From positions 3,038,001-3,102,000 of the forward strand of contig NZ_JAQNDK010000001.1 in assembly GCF_028368935.1 (NCBI RefSeq): DNA of 64,000 nucleotides. The letters are read 5' to 3'. Below, one piece after another: positions 1-9,069 of the stretch. A model generated the notes under the pieces. It made no database searches. It was not told the DNA's origin and was given only the letters and a program-made list of their open reading frames with translations. How positions within the stretch are numbered: position 1 is the stretch's first letter; each line of letters starts with the position of its first letter. The translations under genes were made by a program, and so were the position numbers. The stretch comes from Sorangium aterium (GTDB lineage Bacteria; Myxococcota_A; Polyangia; Polyangiales; Polyangiaceae).

Positions 1-423
1 AAGTACGCTCACATGGATTGCAAGCTGAACAATACCTACGGGACACCGATCGAAGTCTGCGACCTCTTTACGATTTCAAAAAAGTTCATCCACGTCAAGA
101 GAAATCGAGTATCGGCCACACTCAGCCATTTATTCGCTCAAGGGGTCGTATCGGCGGAGGCATTCGCCTCAGACGAGCGTTTCAGACACGAACTGAGGCG
201 CCAGCTCCGGTCCCTCGACGCGACCTTCCTCTCCTTCATTCCGGCAGCAGACGCTCGGCCTATCCCGTCCGAGTATGAGGTCGTGTACGCAATCATTACC
301 AAACCAGACCCGAAGTGGCCTGCTTCTCTGCCGTTCTTTAGCCAGCTCAATCTGGTCAATTCGAGCGACCGCATCAGCAGGATGGGGTTCCGTGTTTCTC
401 TGGTGAGAATTGACGCGACCTAG
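1..423 (+). CDS. DUF6119 (TIGR04141-type) protein, C-terminal part, cut by window edge
   Basis: The reading frame is open at base 1, so the 5' end lies outside the window and 140 residues are visible. An internal ATG at 13 is unlikely to be the start because the family similarity already runs through it. The visible part has the hallmarks I associate with the sporadically distributed TIGR04141/DUF6119 family: an IEVCDL motif, then KKFIHVKRN, then LSHLFAQGVVSAE. The molecular function of this family is not established; its patchy distribution and its place next to gene debris are typical of accessory regions. Its base composition is clearly lower in GC than the rest of the window, which suggests transfer. 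I am sure it is coding and fairly sure of the family. Confidence 0.8.
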   Translation, partial: KYAHMDCKLNNTYGTPIEVCDLFTISKKFIHVKRNRVSATLSHLFAQGVVSAEAFASDERFRHELRRQLRSLDATFLSFIPAADARPIPSEYEVVYAIITKPDPKWPASLPFFSQLNLVNSSDRISRMGFRVSLVRIDAT

Positions 424-915
424 CTCCGCGGCTCAGAAATCTCGCCATAAAATCCGCAGCGCCACAAAGATTCACCTTGACTAACGCGAGAGCATCGCGC
501 TTGCTCTAGATGCGATTCGACGATGCGGCCAAGGCGGAGGGAGGCAGGCCGAGATCGCGACGCCTGTACAGGGACCACGCTGCGAAGGGCAGCGTCCGAT
601 CATCCTCGCGTACCGCCAGCTCGAGCATGCGCGACTTATGACCAGCGCAGTAGTTCCGGCAGGTGTCCACGTCTCCGCAAGCCGCGGCACCGTCGCGACG
701 AGAGCGCTAAGGGCTGCGCGCGCCGACTCGGCGTTTCGATAGGTTGCGGGACGCCCGTGGCGGCGCGACGCGTGTTCATTTGGCGATGTACGAGCGCTCA
801 CATGGGAACAAGGAGACCAAGGATGGAATCGTGGGGCTTCATCACGAACTCCTAGCAATCGCTTAGCGGCATGGCATCTGATGACAACGCCCCGGTGCTC
901 AAGCCTGCGCGGATC
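424..915. other. Gene-free, probably degenerate stretch
   Basis: No convincing intact gene is seen. A forward frame running from about 547 to 756 reads like protein (it includes GQRPIILAYRQLEHARLM) but has no start and ends at an in-frame stop, after which the same frame continues with protein-like text to about 860. The opposite strand carries a 125-codon open frame at 481-858 with no recognisable domain. I read this as the remains of one or more genes rather than a functional locus. Confidence 0.4.
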
Positions 916-1212
916 TCACCGCCCCCTCCGCTCGCGCTCGCGAGCAAGGTCGAGCACTTCGGCCGCAGCCTCGCGCTGGGATTGCGTCAGCCCTCCGAGC
1001 AGCCGCCCGATCGCCTCATGCGCTACGCGCGCCGTCTCTACATCCCCCGCCACAATAGCCGCCGCCAGCCCCTCCCCGAGCTGCACAAGCAGCGTCGTCC
1101 TCACCGACGCCGCCCTCGCCCCCACCCCTTCCCCCCAACGCTCTTCCCCCGCCCCGCCTACCCCGATCGAATCGCCACGCGCCCCCTCCGAATCGCCACA
1201 CCCTCGCTCCAA
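916..1212 (-). CDS. Small hypothetical protein
   Basis: This is a 98-codon frame. The N-terminal 35 residues are Gly/Glu-rich and may not be translated. The C-terminal 60 residues look like a real small helical domain with alternating hydrophobic residues (LLVQLGEGLAAAIVAGDVE, then VAHEAIGRLLG). A start at one of the internal GTG codons just before the VRTTLL segment is equally possible. The forward frames over the same bases are dominated by Pro/Ser/Arg and look like shadows. I do not recognise a family. It lies inside the eroded region, so it could be a survivor of a lost mobile or accessory element. Confidence 0.45.
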   Translation of the reverse strand: MERGCGDSEGARGDSIGVGGAGEERWGEGVGARAASVRTTLLVQLGEGLAAAIVAGDVETARVAHEAIGRLLGGLTQSQREAAAEVLDLARERERRGR

Positions 1213-1297
1213 CCGCGTCGATCCGTCGCCGCCCCCTCCGATTTCCCAAGCGATTTTGCCGGTTCGCCCCGTTCCCCCGCCCCAGAGCGCCTTCTAA

Positions 1298-1534
1298 ATC
1301 CACCGCGTCCGCCATTTCGCCACGGGCCAAGAGGAGGCGCTGCGCCACTTCCTCGCGAACACGACGCACGACGTGATGACCTCGCTGACCGTGCTGCGAC
1401 ACCTCGCGACGCTCCGGCAGCGCGCGGCCGACGGCGGGCCTGTCGAGCAGTCCGGCCCGCGCGACGCTCGAACGCTCGAACGCCCGAGCGCAGGCGTGCA
1501 GGAATGCTGCTGCTGCTCGACCCGCCGACGATGA
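1298..1534 (+). pseudogene. Histidine kinase remnant (dimerisation/phosphoacceptor helix)
   Basis: The frame opens just after a stop at 1295-1297 and lacks any good start. It contains EEALRHFLANTTHDVMTSL followed by TVLRHLATLRQRA, which closely resembles the H-box helix of sensor histidine kinases (compare FLANxSHELRTPL), with His in the THD position as phosphoacceptor. There is no ATP-binding domain downstream; the frame drifts into unrelated sequence and ends at 1534. It is best read as a leftover piece of a hybrid or sensory kinase gene. Confidence 0.55.
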
Positions 1535-1685
1535 GATGCGCCGCGCGCCGTGCGCCGGCGCCGCAGTCACACATAGATCGCGAAATTGCCGCGCGCTCTT
1601 CACACAAGAGAGCGTACTGAAATGTGAGGCGATTCATGGTGCCGAGGCGAGCCATGGCCGGGAGCGGTTGTCGGGGAGCACGATC

Positions 1686-3812
1686 ATGAGCGCGCTCCCG
1701 CGCGGCGCCGTGACGCCGCTGAAAGGCGCCGCGGCCGCCGCCATCGCCTGGCGCACGCAGGGCCGGCACTACATCACCGTCATCGCCAAGGCGAGCTTCG
1801 CCTTTGCGATCGATGCGGTGATGTGGCGGACCGATCCGCAGGAGATCCTCCCCGTCGAGGTCCACCATGGCAAAAACCCGGCGCGGAGCGTCCGCTGGAG
1901 CGGGGACCTCGCGCCCTACCTCGGTCGGGCCGATGTGGTCTTCACCGGAGATGCGCACGCGCCGCGCGGCACCGAGGTCCAGTCCTTGCCGGTGCGGCTC
2001 GCTGTCTACAGCGCGGGCGGCTGGGTGCTCGACAAGCGCCTCCTCGTCCGCGACAAGGGCCCTTTCCGGCAGATACCCCTCGTGTACGAGAGGGCGGTTG
2101 GCGGCGCGAACGGATGGGAGAACCCGTTCGATGGGGAGCCGATGGACGGCCCGGCCAGCATCCTCGACCTCCAGGATCCCGCACGCCCCGCTGGCTTCGC
2201 GCCGCTCGCGCGCGCCTCGCCGGTGCGCCGTCGGCTGCTCGGCAGCACCCCTCGCAAGGCGCTCGAGGGGCCGAACGCCGACATCCCCGCGGGCTTCGAC
2301 TGGTCGTACTTCCAGGCGGCGCCTGCGGACCAGCGGATCGCATTCCTGCAAGGCGATGAGTGGATCGTGCTCGAGCACGTGAATCCGGCGGCTCCACGGC
2401 TCCAGATGCGCTTGCCCGGGGCGCGCGGGGTGGCGCGGCTCCGGGGGCTCGACGCCGCGTCCTCCGCCGCGGCAGACGGCGAGCTGCTCGAGCTCAACGC
2501 CGACACGCTTCGCATCGACGGCGTCGAGCAGCGCTGCACGGTCGTGTGGCGCCGGGTCTTCCCCGTCTCCGGTGAGGACGCCCTCGCGGCCGTGCGGATC
2601 GTGGCCGGCGTCGAGATCGAAGGCGAGGAGATCGCATGGCCCGACATGCCCCTCGAGGAGCAGGAGCGCGTGCAGCCGGCGCATCCGCCTTCCCTCCGCC
2701 TGGACTCCCAGGAGACCGCCCGGATCGAGGTCGCGCCCGACGGCGCGGGCGAGGCGCGGCTCGCCCCGGAGCTCCCGATCAGCCTCTCCGCCGAGGACGT
2801 CGAGCTCGTCGATCCTCCGCCTCCGTTGTCCGCCGCGTCCCTCTTTCGAACGCTCGCGCTCCCCCAGGAGCCGGACGAGCCGTCGATGCGCGCGCCGGCG
2901 CTCCCCTTCGGGCCCGCGGCCCCTGCGCCGGCGTCGCAGGACGAGCTTGAACCGGTCGCAGCTCAACTCCCTGCCCTCTTCACCAGCACGACGCTCCTGT
3001 CGCGCGAGGACGAGGCGCGGATCACTGTTCAGCCCGCGACGCCGTTTCCTGCCGCGCCGCCGCTTCCGCCGCGCCTCGCGCCCGAGCTGCCGATCCCTGG
3101 CGCGCCCTGGTCCGGCGAGCGCGCTGCGCGGGCGCCTTCCGCGCCCGTGGAGCCCGCGACCTCCGCGACCTCCGCGCCGACGGCGACCGCGTGCTTCGAG
3201 GCTCCCCTCGACACCACCACCACCGCCGTCCCGGGGCTCGTCTCGGAAGCGTCCGAGCCGCCGGCCGCGTCTCGCTTCTTTCACGAGCTCCGACGCGACG
3301 GCGACGGCGACGCAGTCCCGGAGCCGCTCCCGCCGCTCGGCGAGGGCGACGAGGTCAGCCTCGAGCGGTGCGCGATCGTCGCGGCCGAGCTCGCAGAGCG
3401 GCCGGTCCCCCGGGCCGACGTGCTCCGCGCGCACGGCCTCTCCGATGAGCGCTGGGGGCAGGCCGAGACGCGATGGCAAGAGGCGATAGCGGAGGAGGCC
3501 CGACGCCGCGAGCGACCGCTCCGCGATCGGTTCGATGCAGCCTATCTCGCCGCCTGGGAGGCCATCCGCGGCGTCTTGCATCCGACCGATTACGCGCGAC
3601 TCGTCGTCGCGACCGAGCGCGACGGCGCGGCCGCGGCCCTCGACTCGCTCGCCATTCGACGCACCGTGTGGGCGCAAATGAAGCGGCTCTGGGCCAGGCG
3701 GCTCGCCGGCGATCCACGCCTGAGAGCGCACGTCGAGGCCGAGATCGCGACGCTGCGCGGAGCTCCGCGGCATTCCGCGGAGAGCAACGCCCCCGCGGCG
3801 CAGGCCGGCTGA
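1686..3812 (+). CDS. DUF2169 family protein (T6SS adaptor-like), long linker and conserved C-terminus
   Basis: This 708-aa protein opens the T6SS delivery cassette. The ATG at 1686 is chosen because GGGGAG sits about 8 nt upstream and the family signature begins right after it; an in-frame ATG at 1536 adds 50 residues that look non-coding. Residues about 10-300 form the DUF2169 domain (blocks such as ITVIAKASFAF, LLVRDKGPF, WENPFDGEP, FNxxPADQ-like AAPADQRI and the closing RRVFPVSGED). Residues about 330-560 are a Pro/Ala/Glu-rich linker, and about 570-708 a helical C-terminal domain of unknown role. DUF2169 proteins are known partly as adaptors that help load effectors on VgrG/PAAR tips; that role is assigned here by family and context, not shown by the sequence. 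Confidence 0.85.
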   Translation: MSALPRGAVTPLKGAAAAAIAWRTQGRHYITVIAKASFAFAIDAVMWRTDPQEILPVEVHHGKNPARSVRWSGDLAPYLGRADVVFTGDAHAPRGTEVQSLPVRLAVYSAGGWVLDKRLLVRDKGPFRQIPLVYERAVGGANGWENPFDGEPMDGPASILDLQDPARPAGFAPLARASPVRRRLLGSTPRKALEGPNADIPAGFDWSYFQAAPADQRIAFLQGDEWIVLEHVNPAAPRLQMRLPGARGVARLRGLDAASSAAADGELLELNADTLRIDGVEQRCTVVWRRVFPVSGEDALAAVRIVAGVEIEGEEIAWPDMPLEEQERVQPAHPPSLRLDSQETARIEVAPDGAGEARLAPELPISLSAEDVELVDPPPPLSAASLFRTLALPQEPDEPSMRAPALPFGPAAPAPASQDELEPVAAQLPALFTSTTLLSREDEARITVQPATPFPAAPPLPPRLAPELPIPGAPWSGERAARAPSAPVEPATSATSAPTATACFEAPLDTTTTAVPGLVSEASEPPAASRFFHELRRDGDGDAVPEPLPPLGEGDEVSLERCAIVAAELAERPVPRADVLRAHGLSDERWGQAETRWQEAIAEEARRRERPLRDRFDAAYLAAWEAIRGVLHPTDYARLVVATERDGAAAALDSLAIRRTVWAQMKRLWARRLAGDPRLRAHVEAEIATLRGAPRHSAESNAPAAQAG

Positions 3813-3840
3813 TGCGATACGATGTCCGCTGTGCGGATCG

Positions 3841-3863
3841 CACGACGGCGACACGCCGTCGTG
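3841..3863. repeat. Perfect 10-bp inverted repeat with 3-nt loop upstream of vgrG
   Basis: The arms CACGACGGCG (3841-3850) and CGCCGTCGTG (3854-3863) are separated by ACA. The repeat lies 29 bp after the DUF2169 stop and 98 bp before the VgrG start, and is not followed by a T run. It could act as an attenuating hairpin in the mRNA or as an operator for the downstream genes. Confidence 0.5.
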
Positions 3864-3961
3864 ACATACAATCATCGCTTTGCTTTCCAGAAATGGCCTC
3901 TATAGTCGACGTTCTTCCGGCGCCAGGAGCCAACGCGCACCGATAACGGGGAGTTACAATC

Positions 3962-6361
3962 ATGCAAGATGCGTTCACCGTCAGCGCCAGCGCGCTCCCC
4001 GCCGCCACGCGGGTCATTGGCTTTCGAGGGGCAGAGGGGCTGTCGAAGCCGTACGTCTTCGAGATCTATCTCGTGATGACGAACTACGTGGGCCAGGATC
4101 TCGACCTCGCCGACGTTGTGGGTACGAAGGCGACACTCCGCCTCTCCCCGTCGGACGGCGGGGCTCCCTTCCTCGTGAACGGCATCTTCGCGACGATGGA
4201 GCTCATCCACGCGTTCGGCGAACGCTCCGTCTTCCGCGCCGTGCTCGTGCCGCAGCTCTGGAAGCTCACCATCTCCCTGCATAGCCGGATCTTCACCGAC
4301 CAGACGGAGCCCGACATCATCAAGACGGTGCTCTCGGGCGCCGGGGTCTCGGACTACGAGCTCAGGCTGATCGGCAGCTACAAGCCGCAGGAGCACGTGT
4401 GCCAGTACCGCGAGAGCGACTTCGACTTCATCTCGCGGTGGATGGAGCGCGAGGGGCTCTATTATTACTTCGAGCAAGGGGACGGCGGGGAGACGCTCAT
4501 CATCACCGACGACAAGGGCGTCCACGCCCCGCTCGGCCAGAAGGCGGTCCGGTATATCCCGCAGTTCAGCGAGCACAGGGTCAAGGGAGAGGTGCTCTGG
4601 ACCTTCACGTGCCGGCACACGTCGATGCCGTCCAGGGTCCGCATGAGCGACTATGATTACAACAATCCCGCGATCGAGATCTCCGGCAGGGCGCCCGTCG
4701 CGGCGAACGGGCTCGGCGAGATCAGCGTCCACGGCGCGCGTTTCTTCACGCCGGCCGAGGGCAGCCGCCTCGCGGCCGTGAAGGCGCAGGAGCTGCTCGC
4801 GGGCCAGGTCGTCTACCACGGCACCGGGGCGGCCTTCACCATGCGCCCCGGGTACACGTTCGAGCTCGAAGAGCATCCGAGGCCGGCGCTCAATGCGGTC
4901 TATCTGGCCACCGAGGTCGAGCACTGGGGCAACCAGACGGGCTGGGCGCCCGAGCTGATGCAGATCATCGGGCTCACCTGGGACGATGTGTACCGGATGG
5001 AGGTCAAGGCCGTCTCCTCGACCGTCCAGTACCGGGCGCCGCAACGGACGCCGTGGCCTCGTATCTACGGGACCGAGCACGCCCTCGTCGACGGCCCGGC
5101 GGACAGCGAGTACGCCCAGATCGACCAGCACGGTCGCTACGCGGTCAAGCTGAGCTTCGATGAGAGCGACCTCCGGGGCGGCAAGGCCTCGACCTGGGTT
5201 CGCATGCTCCAGCCGCACGGCGGCGGCACCGAGGGGTTCCATTTCCCCCTGCGCAAGGGCACCGAGGTGATGTGCACCTTCCTCGGCGGGGATCCGGACC
5301 GCCCCGTCATCGCCGGCGTCGCCCCCAACGCGCTCACGCCGAGCCCCGTCACCTCCGCCAACAGGACGAGGAACGTCATCCAGACCGGGGGCAGGAACCG
5401 CATCGAGCTCGAGGACCAGGCGGGCTCGCAGCGCATCACCGTCAGCACGCCGACCGAGAACACGATGCTGCGCATGGGCGCGCCCAACGATAACCACAAT
5501 TTCATCTCCAGGACGGACGGTACCGCCCTGATCAAGACGGGCAAGTCGCTCGAGATCCAGACGGGCACCTGGAGGAAAGACAACGTCGACGATCAGATGG
5601 AGACCGAGGTCGGCGGTTACCTGAAAGAGACCGTCACCGGCGCCGTCACCCTCGAGTACAAGGACATAAAGACCGAGACCGTCACGAAGGCCGTCACGGA
5701 GATTTACAAGGACACGAAGAGCGAGACGGTCACCAAGCCCGTCACGGAAAAATATCTGGACACCCAGACCACCACGGTCACCAACCTGCGCAAGTCCGAG
5801 CACGGCACCGAGGAGACGACCGTCCACGGGAAGGTCACGGAGAAGTACGAGGGCCATCACGAGACGAAGGTGACGACGGGCGGCCGGTACGAGGAGACCA
5901 CCGGCCTTCAGCACGGGAAGTTCAACGACGGCTGGAAGGTCGAGATCCCGGGCGGCAACGTCGAGCACATCGCGACGGGTGACTACGTCATCCAGGCAGA
6001 GCACTTCAGAGCGAAGGGCAAATCCGACTACCGCGAGATTCAGGGCGTCAGGATTCAAAACACGTTCGGCGGCCTGATCAACCTCACCTACGGCTTCGGC
6101 ACCCTGAACGTCGTCGCCCCGCAAAGGACGGAGCTGGTCGTGGGGTTGAAGGTGGATGTCATCGCCGGGCTCAAGGCGGAGGTCATCCTGGGCTGGAACT
6201 ACAAGAATTCAAAAGGCAAGACGGACGTCACCTTGCTCGACATGAAGAACTCGGCCGTCAAGATCGGCACCTCGGGGATAACGCTCAGCAGGACTGCTGC
6301 GGCCAAGGTGACCTCGACGGGGGCTCACGTCTGGCAATCCTTCATTCACATGTTCCACTAG
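3962..6361 (+). CDS. vgrG: Type VI secretion tip protein VgrG
   Basis: This 799-aa spike protein trimerises at the tip of the T6SS tube and carries effectors out of the cell. A clear ribosome site (GGGGAG, 8 nt upstream) supports the start. Residues 1 to about 350 are the gp27/gp44-like hub, with family blocks such as CQYRESDFDFISRWMEREG and LYYYFEQ. Residues about 360-460 form the gp5 OB-fold (SLSFDESD-like KLSFDESDLRGG, then WVRMLQPHGGG and GDPDRPVIAG). After the conserved NRIELEDQAGSQRI block, residues about 540-700 carry a beta-prism region made of repeated ETVTK/VTEKYKDT-type units. The last 100 residues show no toxin domain that I can recognise, so this looks like a cargo-carrying rather than an evolved VgrG. 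It lies between two DUF2169 genes in one forward cassette. Confidence 0.95.
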   Translation: MQDAFTVSASALPAATRVIGFRGAEGLSKPYVFEIYLVMTNYVGQDLDLADVVGTKATLRLSPSDGGAPFLVNGIFATMELIHAFGERSVFRAVLVPQLWKLTISLHSRIFTDQTEPDIIKTVLSGAGVSDYELRLIGSYKPQEHVCQYRESDFDFISRWMEREGLYYYFEQGDGGETLIITDDKGVHAPLGQKAVRYIPQFSEHRVKGEVLWTFTCRHTSMPSRVRMSDYDYNNPAIEISGRAPVAANGLGEISVHGARFFTPAEGSRLAAVKAQELLAGQVVYHGTGAAFTMRPGYTFELEEHPRPALNAVYLATEVEHWGNQTGWAPELMQIIGLTWDDVYRMEVKAVSSTVQYRAPQRTPWPRIYGTEHALVDGPADSEYAQIDQHGRYAVKLSFDESDLRGGKASTWVRMLQPHGGGTEGFHFPLRKGTEVMCTFLGGDPDRPVIAGVAPNALTPSPVTSANRTRNVIQTGGRNRIELEDQAGSQRITVSTPTENTMLRMGAPNDNHNFISRTDGTALIKTGKSLEIQTGTWRKDNVDDQMETEVGGYLKETVTGAVTLEYKDIKTETVTKAVTEIYKDTKSETVTKPVTEKYLDTQTTTVTNLRKSEHGTEETTVHGKVTEKYEGHHETKVTTGGRYEETTGLQHGKFNDGWKVEIPGGNVEHIATGDYVIQAEHFRAKGKSDYREIQGVRIQNTFGGLINLTYGFGTLNVVAPQRTELVVGLKVDVIAGLKAEVILGWNYKNSKGKTDVTLLDMKNSAVKIGTSGITLSRTAAAKVTSTGAHVWQSFIHMFH

Positions 6362-6405
6362 CCGCGGCGCCCAGCAGAAGACCGCGGGAGCCTGCAGCGA
6401 ACCTC

Positions 6406-9069
6406 ATGAAGACCATCAAGCCGAACCGGCTGGGGCTGCTCACCAAGGTGTTCGAGAACGACGGCGAGCCGTACCTCGTCGTCACGCTCCTCGTCTTCTT
6501 CCCGTTCGAGACGCCGAGGCACCTGCTCCATGAGCAGAGCCTCTGGAGGTTCGCCGGCACGGAGCTCGGGAGCGACGCCATCCTCGACGAGTGCATGCCG
6601 AAGCTCCGGGGAGAGCTGCTCGTGAACGGCCGCTGCTTCACCGCGGGCGCCGTGCCGCGCGCCGCGTGCTCGGTGCGGGTCCAGCTCGGGGCGATCGACA
6701 AGACGCTTTACGTCGTCGGAGACCGCCGCTTCGGTCTCCTGGGGATGACCGATCCGGAGCCGTTCACCGAGATGCCGATCACATGGCAGAACGCCTTCGG
6801 CGGCGAGGGCTACGCGCCGAACCCGATCGGCAAAGGCTTCGCGCCGGTGCGCGGCGAGAACGGCTCGGTGCATCCGTTGCCCAACATCGAGGATCCGCGC
6901 CGCCTCGTCCGGTCGCCCGGCGACCGGCCCCCGCCCGCCGGCTTCGGAGGTTACGATCCGACCTGGCCACAGCGCTTCTCCAAGGTCGGGACGTACGATG
7001 AAGCGTGGCTCAAGGAGCGCTTCCCCGAGCTCGCCAAAGACCTCGACTGGAGCTTCTTCAACACCACGCCGCCGGACCAGCAGATCGAGGGGTATTTCCG
7101 GGGCGACGAGGCGTTCGTCATCGAGAACATGCACCCCGGGAAGCCCCGGATCGAAGGGGCGCTGCCGGGGGTGGCGGCGCGGTGCTTCATCAACCAGAAG
7201 ACCGGCGAGGGGGAATCCTTCCGGGAGATCGCGACCCGCCTCGACACGGTCCGGCTCTTCCCCCACCACGAGCGCGGGATCCTCGTCTATCGCGGGGTGC
7301 TCAAGATCCGTGAAGACGATGCGGCCGACGTGCTCCACATCGTCGCGGGCTGCGAGGCGATGGGCGAGCCCAGGCCGGTCGAGCATTACCGGACCGTCAT
7401 GGCCCAGCGGCTGGACAAGGAGAAAGGGCACCTCTTCCTCCTGCGTGACGCGGATCTGATGCCGCCTCCGCAGCCGGACGCGGGGCCGCTGCCGGACGAC
7501 CCTCAGGCCGAGATGACGAGGCTGCTCCGATCGGAAGGGCTCTTGCAGAAGCGCGCCCGCGCGAAGGCGGAGCGGCAGATCGAGGAGATCAAGGCGAAGA
7601 TCCGGGCGCAGGGCCTCGATCCGGAGCCGCTCGTCGCCCCGCTGCCGCCGGACGACGACGCGATCGAGCCCAGCCTGGACGAGCTGCCGGCATACGTCGA
7701 GCGGGCGATGACCGAGGCCGAGAAGGTCAAGGCGGACGCGGAGGCGCGCCGCGCGGCCGAGGAGCAGAGGGCGCGCGCCGAGTGCGCGAAGCACGGATTC
7801 GATTATGACGCGATCATGGGCGAACGGCAGAAGGAAGCCGGCGGCCCGCCCCGGTTCTCGGCCAAGAAGGAGCTCGAGCGGCTCGAGGACGTCGCCCAGA
7901 TGGCGCGGAACGGCGGAGTCGAATGGCCGGAGCTCGAGGCGCAGCTCGGTGACCCGGAGCTTGCGGCGCGCCTCTTCGAGGTGGAAGAGCAGATGCGCTC
8001 TGCCTACCGGAAGCTCGCTCACCACTACCCGGCCGCCTCCCGGCTGGGAGGCGAGGAGGCCACTCGCGTGCGGGAAGAGGTGATTGCCGGGCACCGGACC
8101 GGGGAGAGCTTCGCGGGGCGCGACCTCACGGGCGCCGATCTCTCGCACCTCGACCTGTCGGGCATCGATCTCGAGGGCGCGCTGCTCGAGGCCGCGGTCC
8201 TCACGGGCACCCGGCTGTGCGGCGCGAACCTCGCCAACGCGGTCCTGGCAAAGGCCAATCTCCTCGGCGCAGATCTCACCGGGGCGAACCTCGCCGGCGC
8301 GAACCTCGGCGGAGCGAACCTTTGCGACGTGAAGATGCGCGGCGGGCTCGACCTCACCGGCGCCGTGCTGGCCAAGGCCAACCTGTCGGGCGCCGACCTG
8401 ACCGGCGCGCGCCTGTCGGACGCCGACCTGTCCCAGGCGACCTTCGACGGGGCCGACCTCAGCCGCGTGACCGCGCGCAACCTCGTCCTCATCAACGCCG
8501 ACCTCTCCGGCGCCCAGCTCTCCGGCGCAGACCTCGAGAAGTGCACCTTCATCGAGGTCAACGTGGAGGGCGTCGACTTTCGCGGCGCGAACCTCCGCGC
8601 GTCGGTGTTCATCACCGGCAAGGGCGACGGCGCCGTCTTCCGCGGCGCCAAGCTCGACAACATCCGCCTCATCGCAGGCTCGTCGTTCACGGGCGCCGAC
8701 TTCCGCGGCGCTTCGCTCGAGCAGGCCAATCTGAGGGGCACCTGCCTCCGAGGGAGCGACTTCACGGAGGCCAACCTGCGGAGCTCCGATCTCAGCGAGT
8801 GCGACCTCACGGGCGCTCGCCTGGATCGCGCCGTCGCGGTGGGCGCCATGCTCACGCGGGCAGACCTCTCGGGCGCCTCGCTGTCCGGAATCGATCTGAT
8901 GGAGGCCGTGCTGCAGAAGGCGAAGGTCGACGACGCGAGCTTCGAGGGCGCCAACCTGTTCCGCGTCGACGCCGCGAAGATGCGCGGAAACGCCGCGACG
9001 AGCCTGAAGGGGGCCAATGTGAAGTACGTGCGCTTCGTCGCGCCGCCGGAGAACCATGGACAGAAATGA
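6406..9069 (+). CDS. DUF2169 and pentapeptide-repeat fusion protein
   Basis: This 887-aa protein has three parts. Residues about 15-330 are a DUF2169 domain (WQNAFGGEGYAPNPIGKG, then FFNTTPPDQQIEGYF and GILVYRG). Residues about 340-560 are charged and helical and probably a coiled coil. Residues about 565-885 are pentapeptide repeats with dozens of A(D/N)LxG units, which fold as a square right-handed beta-helix. This fusion architecture is known from T6SS-associated cassettes where DUF2169 acts as adaptor. The start follows the vgrG stop by 44 nt, and the 3' end overlaps the next gene by 14 nt, implying coupled translation. The repeat part might present or mimic cargo at the spike; that is inference. 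Confidence 0.9.
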   Translation: MKTIKPNRLGLLTKVFENDGEPYLVVTLLVFFPFETPRHLLHEQSLWRFAGTELGSDAILDECMPKLRGELLVNGRCFTAGAVPRAACSVRVQLGAIDKTLYVVGDRRFGLLGMTDPEPFTEMPITWQNAFGGEGYAPNPIGKGFAPVRGENGSVHPLPNIEDPRRLVRSPGDRPPPAGFGGYDPTWPQRFSKVGTYDEAWLKERFPELAKDLDWSFFNTTPPDQQIEGYFRGDEAFVIENMHPGKPRIEGALPGVAARCFINQKTGEGESFREIATRLDTVRLFPHHERGILVYRGVLKIREDDAADVLHIVAGCEAMGEPRPVEHYRTVMAQRLDKEKGHLFLLRDADLMPPPQPDAGPLPDDPQAEMTRLLRSEGLLQKRARAKAERQIEEIKAKIRAQGLDPEPLVAPLPPDDDAIEPSLDELPAYVERAMTEAEKVKADAEARRAAEEQRARAECAKHGFDYDAIMGERQKEAGGPPRFSAKKELERLEDVAQMARNGGVEWPELEAQLGDPELAARLFEVEEQMRSAYRKLAHHYPAASRLGGEEATRVREEVIAGHRTGESFAGRDLTGADLSHLDLSGIDLEGALLEAAVLTGTRLCGANLANAVLAKANLLGADLTGANLAGANLGGANLCDVKMRGGLDLTGAVLAKANLSGADLTGARLSDADLSQATFDGADLSRVTARNLVLINADLSGAQLSGADLEKCTFIEVNVEGVDFRGANLRASVFITGKGDGAVFRGAKLDNIRLIAGSSFTGADFRGASLEQANLRGTCLRGSDFTEANLRSSDLSECDLTGARLDRAVAVGAMLTRADLSGASLSGIDLMEAVLQKAKVDDASFEGANLFRVDAAKMRGNAATSLKGANVKYVRFVAPPENHGQK

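Noticed and set aside
871-1620. 249-codon forward open frame
   Set aside because: Its product is Pro/Arg-rich with no domain; the opposite-strand small gene and the kinase fragment explain the bases better.
1158-3875. 905-codon reverse open frame over the DUF2169 gene
   Set aside because: It is an antisense shadow created by GC-rich codon bias; the forward frame carries clear family motifs and a ribosome site.
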